A DNA stretch of 64,000 nt, from the NCBI RefSeq assembly GCF_030418455.1, contig NZ_JAUHPW010000008.1, positions 1 to 64,000 of the forward strand, written 5' to 3'. This DNA comes from Demequina litoralis. Lineage in GTDB: Bacteria > Actinomycetota > Actinomycetes > Actinomycetales > Demequinaceae. The first letter of the stretch is position 1; every line of letters begins with the position of its first letter. The position numbers were made by a program, and so were the translations under genes. Below the pieces are notes generated by a model. It saw only the letters and a program-made list of their open reading frames with translations. It was not told where the DNA came from and did no database searches. This document shows, one piece after another, positions 51,459 to 62,812 of this stretch.

Positions 51459-53417
51459 TCAGATGATGGTGACGTCTCCGGCCTCGACCGTCGCCGATCC
51501 GCCGTCCCACTCGACCTCGGCCGCCGTGGCGCCGTGGTTGATGAGGAACAGTCGGTCGCCGCGGCGCACCGTCTCGACGTCGGCCGATGCGGACCGCGCG
51601 ACCGGCGCCACGCCCGAGTCCGCCAGCAGCCGCGCCACCACCGCATCCGCGAGCGCCTCCGACGGCTGGGTCGCGACGTACCAGGCGGCACCCGCGCCCT
51701 CGGAGCCCGCGCGGCGGGTGATGGCGGGACCGTCTGCGGCGAGACCCTCCGTGAAGGTCGCGAGCACCTCGGCGGCGTCGGCGTGGACCACCTCGGACCA
51801 GCCCTCGATCTCGCCCGCGAGCTCGCCCGCCAGGGTCGACGACGGGGCGCCGGCGGGGGCGTCGAAGAACTGGTCGGGCTGCGCGTACGGCGCGAACTCC
51901 TCGACGCGCACTCCCAGCAGCTCCTGCCAGGACCCCAGGTAGCCGCCGGGCAGCACGCCCAGGCCCTCGTCGAGGATCGCGGACTGGTAGGTCACCAGCA
52001 CGGTCGCCCCGCGCTCGCGCGCCGCCGCGACCCGCTGCTGCACCTCGGGGGTCACCACCTGCATCGTCGGGACGATGACGAGGTCGTAGCCGTCGAGCGA
52101 CGAGTCCTTGGACGCGAAGTCGACCGTGACGCCCGCGCGGTACAGCGCGCCGTGCCACGCGAGCACGCTCTGGAGGTAGGACACCCGGGCGGGGGTGTCG
52201 GTCTGCTCGACGGCCCACCACGAGTCCCAGTCGAACAGGATCGCGGTGCTCGCGGGCACCCGCGAGCCGATGACCGAGGTCAGCCCCGCGAGCTCCTCGC
52301 CCAGCGCGCACACCTCGCGATAGATCCGGGTGTCCTCGCCGGCGTGGGGCACCATCGCCGAGTGGAACTTCTCGGAGCCGCGCACCGACTGGCGCCACTG
52401 GAACTGCATGATGCCGTCCGCGCCGCGCGCGATGGACTGCAGCGACAGCCGGCGGAACATGCCCGCGGGCTTGGGGGCGTTGCGCGGCCGCCAGTTCACC
52501 GCCGACGTCGCCTGCTCCATGAGCAGCCACGGCTTGTCGCCCGCGAGCGAGCGCATGAGGTCGCGCACCGCGGCGGCGAACGGGATCGCGCGCGGGTCCG
52601 CGGGGTCGGGGTAGGCGTCGTCGGTGACGAAGTCGACGTGCTGGGCCCAGCGCCAGTAGTCGACGGGCTTGAAGAAGCCCATGAAGTTGGTGGTGATGGG
52701 CTTGTCCGAGCGCGCCCGGATGATGTCGCACTCCATGCGGTGGAGCGCGAGCAGCGCGTCGGAGCTGAAGCGATCGAAGTCGAGCTGCTCGGTGGGGTTG
52801 ATGCTCGCGGGCGCGGCGCGCGGCGGCATGACCTCGTCGAACGACGCGTAGTGCTGCGACCAGAAGGCGGTGCCCCACGCATCGTTCAACGTCTCGATGT
52901 CGCCGTAGCGCTCGGCGAGCCACACGCGGAAGGCGCCCGCGGACTCGTCGGACCAGCAGCGCGGGACGTGGCAGCCGTACTCGTTGTTGACGTGCCAGGC
53001 GATGACGGCGGGGTGGTCGGCGTAGCGGTCGACGATGCGCGTCGCGAGGCGGGCGGCGTAGGTCCGGTAGGTCGCGGAGCTGGGGCTGTAGTGCTGGCGC
53101 GAGCCCACGCCGAGGACGGTGCCGTCCGCCATCACGGGCAGCACATCGGGGTGCTCGCGGACCAGCCACGGCGGCGGCGCTGCGGTCGCGGTCGCGAGGT
53201 CCACGCCGATGCCGCCCGCGTGGAGGCGGTCGAGCACGTCGTCGAGCCACGCGAAGTCGAACTCGCCGTCCGCGGGCTCGAGCCTGGCCCACGAGAACAC
53301 GGCGACCGTCGCGACGGTGACGCCGGCGCGCTGCATGAGCCGCACGTCCTCGTCCCACACGTCGGGGGTCCACTGCTCGGGGTTGTAGTCGCCGCCGTAC
53401 CAGAGGCTGTCGAACAT
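51459..53417 (-). CDS. GH42-family beta-galactosidase
   Basis: A 652-residue cytoplasmic glycoside hydrolase: catalytic TIM barrel (1-380; acid/base Glu146 in WHVNNEYG, nucleophile Glu301 in LLMEQATS), trimerisation domain (about 390-590) and a small C-terminal beta domain. The YNPEQW N-terminus is typical. GH42 enzymes cleave beta-galactosides such as galactooligosaccharides from plant galactans or milk. It is the last gene of the LacI-controlled operon. There is no signal peptide, matching uptake of intact oligosaccharide by the ABC transporter. Confidence 0.92.
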   Translation of the reverse strand: MFDSLWYGGDYNPEQWTPDVWDEDVRLMQRAGVTVATVAVFSWARLEPADGEFDFAWLDDVLDRLHAGGIGVDLATATAAPPPWLVREHPDVLPVMADGTVLGVGSRQHYSPSSATYRTYAARLATRIVDRYADHPAVIAWHVNNEYGCHVPRCWSDESAGAFRVWLAERYGDIETLNDAWGTAFWSQHYASFDEVMPPRAAPASINPTEQLDFDRFSSDALLALHRMECDIIRARSDKPITTNFMGFFKPVDYWRWAQHVDFVTDDAYPDPADPRAIPFAAAVRDLMRSLAGDKPWLLMEQATSAVNWRPRNAPKPAGMFRRLSLQSIARGADGIMQFQWRQSVRGSEKFHSAMVPHAGEDTRIYREVCALGEELAGLTSVIGSRVPASTAILFDWDSWWAVEQTDTPARVSYLQSVLAWHGALYRAGVTVDFASKDSSLDGYDLVIVPTMQVVTPEVQQRVAAARERGATVLVTYQSAILDEGLGVLPGGYLGSWQELLGVRVEEFAPYAQPDQFFDAPAGAPSSTLAGELAGEIEGWSEVVHADAAEVLATFTEGLAADGPAITRRAGSEGAGAAWYVATQPSEALADAVVARLLADSGVAPVARSASADVETVRRGDRLFLINHGATAAEVEWDGGSATVEAGDVTII

Positions 53418-53522
53418 CGGTGGTGCTCCTTGAAGAGGCGGCGCGCGGGCGCGCCGAGGGGGTGATGCGGGCCGACGACCCGGTCGCCGGGGCGGGAGGC
53501 GTGCCCCGGCGACCGGTGTCCC

Positions 53523-54446
53523 TCAGCCCTTGACGCTTCCTGCCGAGAGCCCACTCTGCCAGTACCGCTGGAGGAACAGGAACGCGACGATCAGCGGGAC
53601 GATGCTGATGAACGAGCCCGTGATGACGGTCGAGAACAGCACCTCGCCGCCGCCGCCCGACGTGCCCGCGGACTGCATCTGCGCGAGGCCCACGGTGAGC
53701 GGGTAGAGGTCCGAGCTGTTGAGCATGATGAGCGGCAGGAAGTAGTTGTTCCACGTCGCGACCAGGGCGAACAGCAGCACGGTGATGAAGCCGGGCACCA
53801 TGAGGCGGAACGACACCTGGAAGAAGGTCCGGAACTCCCCCGCGCCGTCGACGCGGGCCGCCTCGATGAGCGAGTCGGGCACGGAGTCCGCCGCGTAGAC
53901 CCGCATGAGGAACACGCCGAACGGGCTCACGAGCGACGGGACGATGATCGCCCACACCGTGTTGGTGAGGCCGGCGGAGCTGAACAGCAGGTACGTCGGC
54001 AGCGCGAGCGCGGTAAGCGGGATCATGATCGCGCCGAGCACAATCGAGAACATCGCGGTCGAGCCGGGGAAGCGGTACTTCGCGAAGCCGTAGCCGGCCA
54101 TCGTGGCGAGGAACGATGCGCCCACGGCGCTGACGCCGGCGTACAGGAGCGTGTTGAGCGCCCAGCGGCCGAAGATGCCGCCCTTGTACGCGAAGACGGA
54201 CTGGATGTTGTCCCACAGCGCGAAGCTGTCGCCGAACCAGTACCCGAACGTGGAGAACAGGTCGCCGGTGTTCTTGGTGCTGGCGATCGCGAGCCACACG
54301 AGCGGCAGCAGGAAGTACAGCGCGAGGGCCCACACCACGATCGACAGCGCGGTGCTGCGGTCGCGGCCGCGCCGGTGGCGCGTGGGTCGGGGCCGGTGGA
54401 GGCCGGCGGCGGAGGCCTGGCCGCCGGCTGACATCGTGGCGGTCAT
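53523..54446 (-). CDS. Carbohydrate ABC transporter permease (MalG-like)
   Basis: A 307-residue, six-helix permease with a basic N-terminal tail. The EAA loop (LIEAARVDGAGEFRTFFQVSFRLMVPGF) is intact, as are YGFAKYRFPG and the C-terminal WQSGLSAGSVKG of the MalG group. The ATG overlaps the MalF-like stop by 4 bases. No ATPase gene is in the operon, so a shared MsiK-type ATPase encoded elsewhere is likely, as in many Gram-positive sugar importers of this type. Confidence 0.9.
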   Translation of the reverse strand: MTATMSAGGQASAAGLHRPRPTRHRRGRDRSTALSIVVWALALYFLLPLVWLAIASTKNTGDLFSTFGYWFGDSFALWDNIQSVFAYKGGIFGRWALNTLLYAGVSAVGASFLATMAGYGFAKYRFPGSTAMFSIVLGAIMIPLTALALPTYLLFSSAGLTNTVWAIIVPSLVSPFGVFLMRVYAADSVPDSLIEAARVDGAGEFRTFFQVSFRLMVPGFITVLLFALVATWNNYFLPLIMLNSSDLYPLTVGLAQMQSAGTSGGGGEVLFSTVITGSFISIVPLIVAFLFLQRYWQSGLSAGSVKG

Positions 54447-55396
54447 CGCCGCACCTTCCTCTCGGCGCGCTGAGAGCTCAGCTGCACCACGTACGACAGC
54501 ACCGCGATGACGAGGCCCAGCAGGAACGCGATGGCCGCGGCGTAGTTGACGTCCTGGTTCACGAACGCGACGTTGTAGGCGTAGAAGTTCGGCGTGAAGC
54601 CGTTGGTGATGACCACCGGCGCGATCGCGTCGAGCAGAGCCGGCTCGTTGAAGAGCTGGAACGTGCCGATCACCGAGAAGATGACGGTGAGCATGATCGC
54701 GGGCTTGATCGCGGGGATCTTGATGCTCAGCGCGATGCGGATGCGGCTCGCGCCGTCGATCGCGGCGGCCTCGTACAGCTCGGTCGGGATCGCGCGGAGC
54801 GCGGCGTACATGATGATCATGTTGTAGCCGACGTACTCCCACGTGACGATGTTCATCATCGAACCGAGGATCGAGGACGTCCCGAGCAGGTCGGGCGGCT
54901 GCAGGCCGAGCGCCTCGAAGGCCTGGGTGATGGGCCCGAAGTCGGGGCCGTAAAGGTAGCCCCACATGAGCGTCGCGACCACGCCGGGCACCGCGTACGG
55001 CATGAAGGCGAGCAGGCGGGCGCTGCGCGCGGCCCGGGTGCGGCCGCTGTCGATCGCGAGCGCGAGGAACAGCGCCAGGAACAGCATGATCGGCACCTGG
55101 ATCACCAGGAAGAGCCCCATGCGGCCGACGCCGCCGAGGAACGCCTCGTCGGTGAGCGCCTCCGCGAAGTTCTTGAGCCCGACGAACGAGGTGCCGCCGA
55201 TGAGCTTGTTCTCGAAGAGGCTGAGGTAGGCCGCGTAGCCGAGCGGCACGATGATCATCGCGATGAACAGCACCATGAACGGCACGACGAACAGGAACCC
55301 GGCGAACGGGTGGCCCCGATGCCCGCGGCGCGGCGCGCGCCGGGACGAGGGGGGCGCCGCCGGGGACTCGGCGGAGCTGACGGTGGTGACGGCCAC
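54443..55396 (-). CDS. Carbohydrate ABC transporter permease (MalF-like)
   Basis: A 317-residue, six-helix permease. It has FLFVVPFMVLFIAMIIVPLGYAAYLSL and the EAA loop ELYEAAAIDGASRIRIALSIKIPAIKP. The GTG start follows AAGGAGG. It lies between the binding protein and the MalG-like gene and forms the membrane channel with the latter. Confidence 0.9.
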   Translation of the reverse strand: MAVTTVSSAESPAAPPSSRRAPRRGHRGHPFAGFLFVVPFMVLFIAMIIVPLGYAAYLSLFENKLIGGTSFVGLKNFAEALTDEAFLGGVGRMGLFLVIQVPIMLFLALFLALAIDSGRTRAARSARLLAFMPYAVPGVVATLMWGYLYGPDFGPITQAFEALGLQPPDLLGTSSILGSMMNIVTWEYVGYNMIIMYAALRAIPTELYEAAAIDGASRIRIALSIKIPAIKPAIMLTVIFSVIGTFQLFNEPALLDAIAPVVITNGFTPNFYAYNVAFVNQDVNYAAAIAFLLGLVIAVLSYVVQLSSQRAERKVRR

Positions 55397-55468
55397 GGGG
55401 GGCCTCCTTCACTGCGGTGTGAGGGGTGGTGGCGGGGGCGCCGCGCATCGGCGCCCCCGCCCTTGCTG

Positions 55469-56827
55469 CTACTCGACCGTGAAGCCCTGCTCGGTCGCGT
55501 AGTCGACGAGCTCCTGCTGCCAGACGTCGAGCGCGCCCACGGCGTCGCCCTTCTTCTCCCAGGCGGCGCCCACGGTCTCGTTGTAGGACGAGAGCACGTA
55601 CTCCATGAACGGGAGCCACTCGAAGGTCGGGTCGACGGTCGCGGAGATCTCGGCGAACTCCGCGTTGACCTCCTGGCCGCCGAAGAACTCGACCGGCTGG
55701 TCCGCGTACTCCGGGTCCTCCAGCAGCGAGGTGAGCGCCGGGTACAGGAACTGCTCGGTCGCGAACATCGTGGTCGGCTCGGGCTCGTAGTTGATCCACC
55801 GCGCGAGCTCGTAGGCCGCGATCGGGTTCTCCGAGGTGGCGAGGACGGCGTTGGAGGAGCCGCCCCAGTTGCCCGACACCGGGTTCGCGGCGTCCCACTG
55901 CGGCAGCGGCGCCGCGCGCCACTTGCCGGCGGTGCCCTCCGCGGTGCCCTGGAGGAAGATCGGGCCCCAGGCCGGGACGAGCCATCCGGCGTAGTTGCCG
56001 TTGGCGATGTTCTGGAACCAGTTGTCGGTCCAGCCGGCGTCGGTCGACACCAGGTCGGCCTGGACGAGGTCCTGCCAGTACTGGACGATCTCCTTGACCT
56101 CGGCCGAGCTCACGTCGATCGACACGGTCTCCGCGCCGTCGTAGCCGAACGGGTCGATGCCCGCCTGCCACAGCAGCGCGATGAGCTGGACGGGCTCGTT
56201 CGCGGCGAGGTTCGAGATGTACGAGCCGGTCTCGTCCTTCACCAGCTGAGCGGCCTCGGCGTACTCGTCGTAGGTCTCGGGCGCGGCGTCGAGGCCTGCC
56301 TCGGCGAGGATGTCCTCGCGGTAGAGGTTGCCCATGGGGCCGGTGTCCTGCGGGATCGCCCACACGCCCGCATCGTTCGCCACCTGGTTCCACACCCACT
56401 CGACGTAGTCGCCGCCCAGGTCGCGGGCGCCGAACTGGGAGAGGTCGAGCAGCGAGTTCGTGAGGTTGAAGGTGGGGATGTACATGTACTCGATCTGGGC
56501 GACGTCGGGGGCACCCTCGCCGGACTCCAGCGCGGAGCGCAGCTTCTGGTAGTGCTCGAGGCCCTGGCCGACGTTCTCGACCGTGACGTCCATCGCGGGG
56601 TACGCCTCCTCGAAGAGGGCGATCTCGTTCTCGATGTCGGGGACCCACGTCCAGAACGTGAGCTCGGTCGGGGTGCTCATCGCCTCGTCGAAGGCGTCCG
56701 AGGCGATGGGCTCGGCGCTCTCGGCGCCACCGCCGTCGCCGTCGCCCGAGCTGCAGCCGGTGGCGATCAGGGAGAAGGCGGCGGCAGTTCCTGCCAGCGC
56801 CATTGCTGTCCTACGTGCCTTGTTCAT
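55469..56827 (-). CDS. Sugar-binding lipoprotein of ABC transporter
   Basis: A 452-residue SBP family 1 lipoprotein. The signal ends at the lipobox ATGC (Cys25), followed by a Gly/Asp/Glu linker and the binding fold (about 52-450): ELTFWTWVPDIENEIALFEEAYP, APDVAQIEYMYIPTF and GWLVPAWGP, with many Trp residues fit for stacking on sugars. AAGGAACAGGA precedes the ATG. It lies 15 bases after the second GH42 gene. It probably binds beta-linked galactooligosaccharides. Confidence 0.9.
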   Translation of the reverse strand: MNKARRTAMALAGTAAAFSLIATGCSSGDGDGGGAESAEPIASDAFDEAMSTPTELTFWTWVPDIENEIALFEEAYPAMDVTVENVGQGLEHYQKLRSALESGEGAPDVAQIEYMYIPTFNLTNSLLDLSQFGARDLGGDYVEWVWNQVANDAGVWAIPQDTGPMGNLYREDILAEAGLDAAPETYDEYAEAAQLVKDETGSYISNLAANEPVQLIALLWQAGIDPFGYDGAETVSIDVSSAEVKEIVQYWQDLVQADLVSTDAGWTDNWFQNIANGNYAGWLVPAWGPIFLQGTAEGTAGKWRAAPLPQWDAANPVSGNWGGSSNAVLATSENPIAAYELARWINYEPEPTTMFATEQFLYPALTSLLEDPEYADQPVEFFGGQEVNAEFAEISATVDPTFEWLPFMEYVLSSYNETVGAAWEKKGDAVGALDVWQQELVDYATEQGFTVE

Positions 56828-56842
56828 TCCTGTTCCTTCTCT

Positions 56843-58978
56843 CTACTTCCCCAGGTTCGGGGACTCGGGGTGAATCTGCTCGCCGACGAGGACCGCGGTG
56901 GCCCAGGCGGACAGCTCCAGGTGATCGCCGGCGGCGTGCGCCGCATCGCCGATCGGGTCCGTGACCGGTCGCGCCAGCGCGACCGTCGCGGGGGTCCAGC
57001 CCCAGTTGAAGACGAACCACACCCGGCGGCCGTCGGGAAGGGTGCCGGACGATGCGGTGACGGCCGCCGGCGGATCCGCCAGCAGGCCGTCGGGCGAGGT
57101 GCCGCCGACCGCGTGGGACACGACCGCGGCGGCGAGCTCGCGCGTGGGGACGCAGCCGACGGTGGTGACGCGGCCCGCTCCCGAGGGGGCGCTCGTGACG
57201 GCCGCGAAGTCGCGGAAGCGCGGGTGGTCGTAGCCGGCCAGCACCTCGGCCGCCTCGGGGATGAGGCCGTCGATCCACAGCTCCGCGGCGGCGCCGTCGG
57301 GCAGCGCGAGGGCCGGCGTCCCCGTCGCGGGGACGGGGGCGTCGAGGTTGGAGAACTCCTCGTACCGCGCGGACGCGGCGTCGGCGAGCCCTGGCGGTGC
57401 GACCTGGTGGCGGGCGCGGGCCTCGGTGTCGGCGTAGGCGGTGCGCGGGCCGAGGACGAGGTGGCCGCCGGCCTTCGCGTAGTCGTCCAGGAGGGCGATG
57501 TCGTCGTCCGAGGCGATGTAGAGGCCCGCCGCGACGAGCACCGGGTAGCGCCGGACCAGCTCCTCCGCGCCGAGGGCGTGCGCCTGGCCGAGGTGGAGGA
57601 TGCGGACCTGGGCGCGGGAGTCGAAGGCGCCGTCGTAGAAGGCGTCGACGATGCGCTCGTAGGGGTCGCCCTCGTCGCCCGCGGGCATCCGGAACGGCGG
57701 CTGGAACTGGAGCGCATGCTTGCTGGGGATCGACCACAGGACGGCGACGTCGGCGTCGGGCTCGTAGCCGTCGAGCAGGCCGCCGAGGCCCTTCAGCCGG
57801 GTGCCGATCCCGGCGATCTCGTCGTAGACACGGCCGGGCTCGAGGCTGTGCGGGAGCACGCCGCCCCAGTAGGTCTCGGCCCCGTAGGGCAGCGTGTTCC
57901 ACTGCCAGTACTCGACGAGCGCCGCGCCGCGCGAGATCAGCGCGAAGGCCGCCTGCGCGAGCTGGCCCGGGTACGGCGGGTAGTTGGAGGCGGAGTCCCC
58001 GATCGCCTGCGCGTTGGTCTCGGTGACGAGGTAGCGCGCCTGCTTGGAGGAGAACATCCGGTCGCCCTGGCGGAAGAGGGTGGGCACGCCGCTGGTGGTC
58101 CAGTACTCGGTCGTGGGGCGGCGGTCCTCGATCGCGAGGCGGTCCTGCATCCCGTAGTAGGGGTTGCCGGCTGTCACGGTGAGCGCCTCCGCGGTGCGCT
58201 GGTCGTCGAGCGCGGCGCGCGGGTACTGGAAGCAGGTGGTGACGAACTGGGCGGGGTCGCGGTACTCCTCGACGAGCCCGGCCTGCCACGCGATGAACTC
58301 GGCGGTGAGGTCGGCCTGGAAGGTGCGCCACGCGAGGTCGTACTGGGGGAACGAGTTGCCGTCGGGCCGCCACAGCTCCGACCAGTCCTGGAGGCGGTGC
58401 GACCAGTAGGTGAGGCCCCACTCGCGGTTGAGCGTGTCGACGTCGCCGTAGGTCGCGGCGAGCGTCGCGACGAAGCGTGCGAACACCTGGTCGTTGTGGA
58501 AGATCTCGATGCCGGGCTCGTTGTCGACCTGGAAGCCGACCACCGACGGGTGGGACGCGTACCGGTCGAGGATCGCGCGGATGAGCCGCTCGGCGCGCGC
58601 GAGGAACTCGGGGTGGGTGAAGTCCATCTCCTGGCGGGCGCCCCACGGGATCGGCTCCCCGGTGGCGCGGTCGGCGGCGATCTCGGGGTGGGCGACCTGG
58701 AGCCACGGCGGCACCGCGTAGGTGGGGGTGCCGAGGATGACGCGGATGCCTCGCTCGTGCGCGGCGTCGAGGGTGGGCGCGAGCCACTCGAGGTCGTACC
58801 GGCCCTCGCGGGGCTCCCACGTCGACCACACGGACTCCCCCACGCGGATGGTGGTGATGCCCGCTTCGACCATGAGGTCGAGGTCGGTCTCGAGTCGGTC
58901 GTGACGCTGGTACTCGGGGTAGTACGCGACCCCGAGGTCGATGCGCCCGGGGGCAGCGGCGGTGCTGCTGTGCTCCAT
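56843..58978 (-). CDS. GH42-family beta-galactosidase, second enzyme
   Basis: A 711-residue GH42 protein with acid/base Glu154 in FQVDNEPG and nucleophile Glu320 in YLVTETNA. It is longer than and clearly diverged from the GH42 at 51459-53417, so the pair probably differ in linkage or chain-length preference. It is the first gene of the operon; GGAGTGG precedes the ATG, and LacI-type sites lie just upstream. No signal peptide. Confidence 0.9.
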   Translation of the reverse strand: MEHSSTAAAPGRIDLGVAYYPEYQRHDRLETDLDLMVEAGITTIRVGESVWSTWEPREGRYDLEWLAPTLDAAHERGIRVILGTPTYAVPPWLQVAHPEIAADRATGEPIPWGARQEMDFTHPEFLARAERLIRAILDRYASHPSVVGFQVDNEPGIEIFHNDQVFARFVATLAATYGDVDTLNREWGLTYWSHRLQDWSELWRPDGNSFPQYDLAWRTFQADLTAEFIAWQAGLVEEYRDPAQFVTTCFQYPRAALDDQRTAEALTVTAGNPYYGMQDRLAIEDRRPTTEYWTTSGVPTLFRQGDRMFSSKQARYLVTETNAQAIGDSASNYPPYPGQLAQAAFALISRGAALVEYWQWNTLPYGAETYWGGVLPHSLEPGRVYDEIAGIGTRLKGLGGLLDGYEPDADVAVLWSIPSKHALQFQPPFRMPAGDEGDPYERIVDAFYDGAFDSRAQVRILHLGQAHALGAEELVRRYPVLVAAGLYIASDDDIALLDDYAKAGGHLVLGPRTAYADTEARARHQVAPPGLADAASARYEEFSNLDAPVPATGTPALALPDGAAAELWIDGLIPEAAEVLAGYDHPRFRDFAAVTSAPSGAGRVTTVGCVPTRELAAAVVSHAVGGTSPDGLLADPPAAVTASSGTLPDGRRVWFVFNWGWTPATVALARPVTDPIGDAAHAAGDHLELSAWATAVLVGEQIHPESPNLGK

Positions 58979-59025
58979 AGATCCACTCCGTTGTTGATCC
59001 GGCTGGGCCCCTGCTTCCCGGCTTT

Positions 59026-59071
59026 GTTACCGGCCACATTGGGGCATAACGGCGATGTTACCGGTAATATC
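59026..59071. promoter_or_regulatory. LacI-type operators TTACCGG(TAA)
   Basis: TTACCGGTAA (59058-59067) is a perfect 10-base palindrome within GATGTTACCGGTAATATC. A half-site TTACCGG lies at 59026-59032. Both are between the divergent GH42 operon and lacI-type gene, in AT-richer DNA. Confidence 0.75.
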
Positions 59072-59159
59072 GGGAAGCGCAAGGCCCCGAGATGTCACGG
59101 TTTCGTGACGTTGGGGCGGTACGGTTCAGCCATACGGCGTGCGATGGAGGGCGATGGGC

Positions 59160-60320
59160 ATGACCGAGCAGGCAGCCCCGTCGGCGGGCTCGGGCTCCCG
59201 CGGCGAGCGGGAGGCCGGCGCGCGCGGCGAGCCGGGCGCAGGCGACGGCGCCGGCGACGAGCCGATCGCGCCCGAGCGCAAGGTCCGTCACGGCGCTGCC
59301 GCCGCGGGCAAGCCGGCGACCATCTACGACGTCGCTCATGCGGCGGGCGTGTCGCACCAGACGGTGAGCCGCTTCCTCAAGGGCTTCGCCGGCATCCGGC
59401 CGGAGACGCGCGCCAAGGTCGAGCGCGCCCTCGCGGAGCTCGACTACCGGCCCAACCTCACCGCGCGCTCGCTCACCACGGGACGGTCGCACCGCATCGG
59501 CGCCCTCACGCACGACATCGACAAGTACGGCCCCAGCAAGATCCTCGGCTCGGCTGCCGCGGCCGCCCGCGACGCGGGCTACGTCCTCGACATCGTCACG
59601 CTCGACACCACGGACGCCGCCTCGATCGACGAGGCGCTCGCGATGATCGCGGAGCACGACGTCGAGGGCGTGCTCGCGCTCTCCTCGACCGACGAGATGA
59701 CGCACGCCTTCGAGCGGATCGACTTCCGCGTGCCGGCCTTCGTGGTCACCGAGCCCGACGAGCCGAGCCGCGTCCGGTCGCAGCTCGCGACCGAGGGGAT
59801 GCCGGCGCTGGTCGCGCACCTGGCGCGGCTGGGCCACCGCAGGATCCTCTTCCTCGCGGGGCCGCACCACTGGTCCGCGGCCCGCAACCGCACGCGGGCG
59901 ATCGAGGCCGCCGCCGAGGCGCTCGGGCTCGAGGTCACCGGGATCATCGAGGGCGACTGGTCGGCCGCCTCGGGGTACGCGGCGATCGCCGACCTCGAGG
60001 ACCTCGATGCGACCGCCATCGTGTCGGCGAACGACCAGATGGCGCTCGGCGCGATGCTCGCGTTGTCCGAGCGCGGCCTCGCGGTGCCTCGCGACGTGAG
60101 CGTGACCGGCATCGACGACCTCCCCGACGCGGCCTTCTACACCCCGCCGCTCACGACGCTGCGGATGGATCTCGCGGGGCGCGGCCGCGCGGCCTTCGCC
60201 GAGCTCCTGAGCCGCATCGAGGGCTCCGCGGCGCACGAGCCGCCGGCCGTGCAGGCGGAGCTGATCGTGCGCCAGTCGACGGGCCCCGCGCCGAGGCGCA
60301 CACCGCTCGATTCCCAATGA
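59160..60320 (+). CDS. LacI-family regulator of the beta-galactoside operon
   Basis: A 386-residue LacI protein with an unusual 60-residue Gly/Ala/Glu-rich N-terminal extension. The DNA-binding headpiece starts near residue 60 (TIYDVAHAAGVSHQTVSRFLKG; hinge NLTARSLTTGRSH), followed by the sugar-binding core (about 115-375). The ATG at 59160 is preferred for its GGAGGG at 9 bases; earlier in-frame starts are poorly spaced. It should repress the divergent GH42/ABC operon through TTACCGGTAA sites. Its stop codon lies inside the left arm of a perfect 32-base inverted repeat. Confidence 0.88.
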   Translation: MTEQAAPSAGSGSRGEREAGARGEPGAGDGAGDEPIAPERKVRHGAAAAGKPATIYDVAHAAGVSHQTVSRFLKGFAGIRPETRAKVERALAELDYRPNLTARSLTTGRSHRIGALTHDIDKYGPSKILGSAAAAARDAGYVLDIVTLDTTDAASIDEALAMIAEHDVEGVLALSSTDEMTHAFERIDFRVPAFVVTEPDEPSRVRSQLATEGMPALVAHLARLGHRRILFLAGPHHWSAARNRTRAIEAAAEALGLEVTGIIEGDWSAASGYAAIADLEDLDATAIVSANDQMALGAMLALSERGLAVPRDVSVTGIDDLPDAAFYTPPLTTLRMDLAGRGRAAFAELLSRIEGSAAHEPPAVQAELIVRQSTGPAPRRTPLDSQ

Positions 60321-60375
60321 CAAAGGTGACAGGTGGGACGGCACGTCCCACCTGTCACCTTTGTCATTGGGAATC
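60309..60375. terminator. Perfect 32-base inverted repeat, bidirectional terminator
   Basis: Arms 60309-60340 and 60344-60375 are exactly complementary with a 3-base loop (GCA). The left arm includes the last LacI codons and stop; the right arm ends 5 bases before the stop of the leftward ABC1 gene. Both transcripts would fold the same 67-base hairpin. Confidence 0.85.
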
Positions 60376-60380
60376 AGAGG

Positions 60381-62060
<1,680 letters not shown>

Positions 62061-62098
62061 CGATTCTCCTCGATCCCCGACGGCCCGACGGCGTCTCG

Positions 62099-62662
62099 TC
62101 AGCCCTGCGCGAGGATCGAGTAAATCCTACGTCGTGCCTCGTCCAGGACCTCGACGACCTTCTCCTGCTCCTCCTTGGTGCCCGTGCGGGCGGCCTGCGC
62201 GGCGGCCTGCGCGAGCTCGAAGCCGGACTTCGACAGCGGGCCCAGCTTGGAGTTGTCCCACAGCGGCTGCGTCTCCCACGGCGCGTCCTTCGCGGCCGCG
62301 GCGGCCTCGTCCCGGCCGGCCTCGGTGAGCGAGTAGATCTTGCGGTCGTGCTGGGTCTCGGCGGACACGAGGCCCTCGTCCGCGAGCAGCTGGAGCGTGG
62401 GGTACACGGAGCCGGCGCTGGGCTTCCAGCGGCCGCCGGTGCGCTCCTCGATCTCGCGGATGATCTGGTAGCCGTGCATGTCGCCCTCGTGCAGCAGCGC
62501 GAGGATCGCGGCGCGCACGTCGCCGCGGCCCATGCGGGTCCCGACGCGCTTGTCGAAGCTGTGCTTGATCTGGTCCATCGCGTCCCACATCGCGTCCATC
62601 GCCTCGGACGGGCTGCGCGGGTTGAAGCCCCCGCCGCCTCCGGGTCGGGTCGTGCCGGTCAT
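62099..62662 (-). CDS. PadR-family transcriptional regulator
   Basis: A 187-residue PadR protein. A 45-residue Gly/Asp-rich N-terminus precedes the winged helix (DVRAAILALLHEGDMHGYQIIREIEERTGGRWKPSAGSVYPTLQLL, a full PadR signature) and a C-terminal dimerisation helix. AAGGAGG precedes the ATG. It lies directly upstream of the ABC1 kinase gene. An inverted repeat 32-57 bases before the start suggests autoregulation. Confidence 0.9.
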   Translation of the reverse strand: MTGTTRPGGGGGFNPRSPSEAMDAMWDAMDQIKHSFDKRVGTRMGRGDVRAAILALLHEGDMHGYQIIREIEERTGGRWKPSAGSVYPTLQLLADEGLVSAETQHDRKIYSLTEAGRDEAAAAAKDAPWETQPLWDNSKLGPLSKSGFELAQAAAQAARTGTKEEQEKVVEVLDEARRRIYSILAQG

Positions 62663-62693
62663 GGTGGCCTCCTTGCCGTCCGGCGGGATCGCC

Positions 62694-62719
62694 GAACGAT
62701 AGCGAGCGATACATCGTTC
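62694..62719 (-). promoter_or_regulatory. Probable PadR operator
   Basis: GAACGAT (62694-62700) and ATCGTTC (62713-62719), perfect 7-base arms 12 bases apart, just upstream of the PadR gene and AT-richer than the surroundings. Confidence 0.55.
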
Positions 62720-62812
62720 AGTGTCGCTCCCGGTGGGACGATGCGCAAGGGGCTCCGCCGGATCCGGCGCCGTCGGGACGATGCGCGGGTCGGGCGGACC
62801 TGCGCGGACGGG

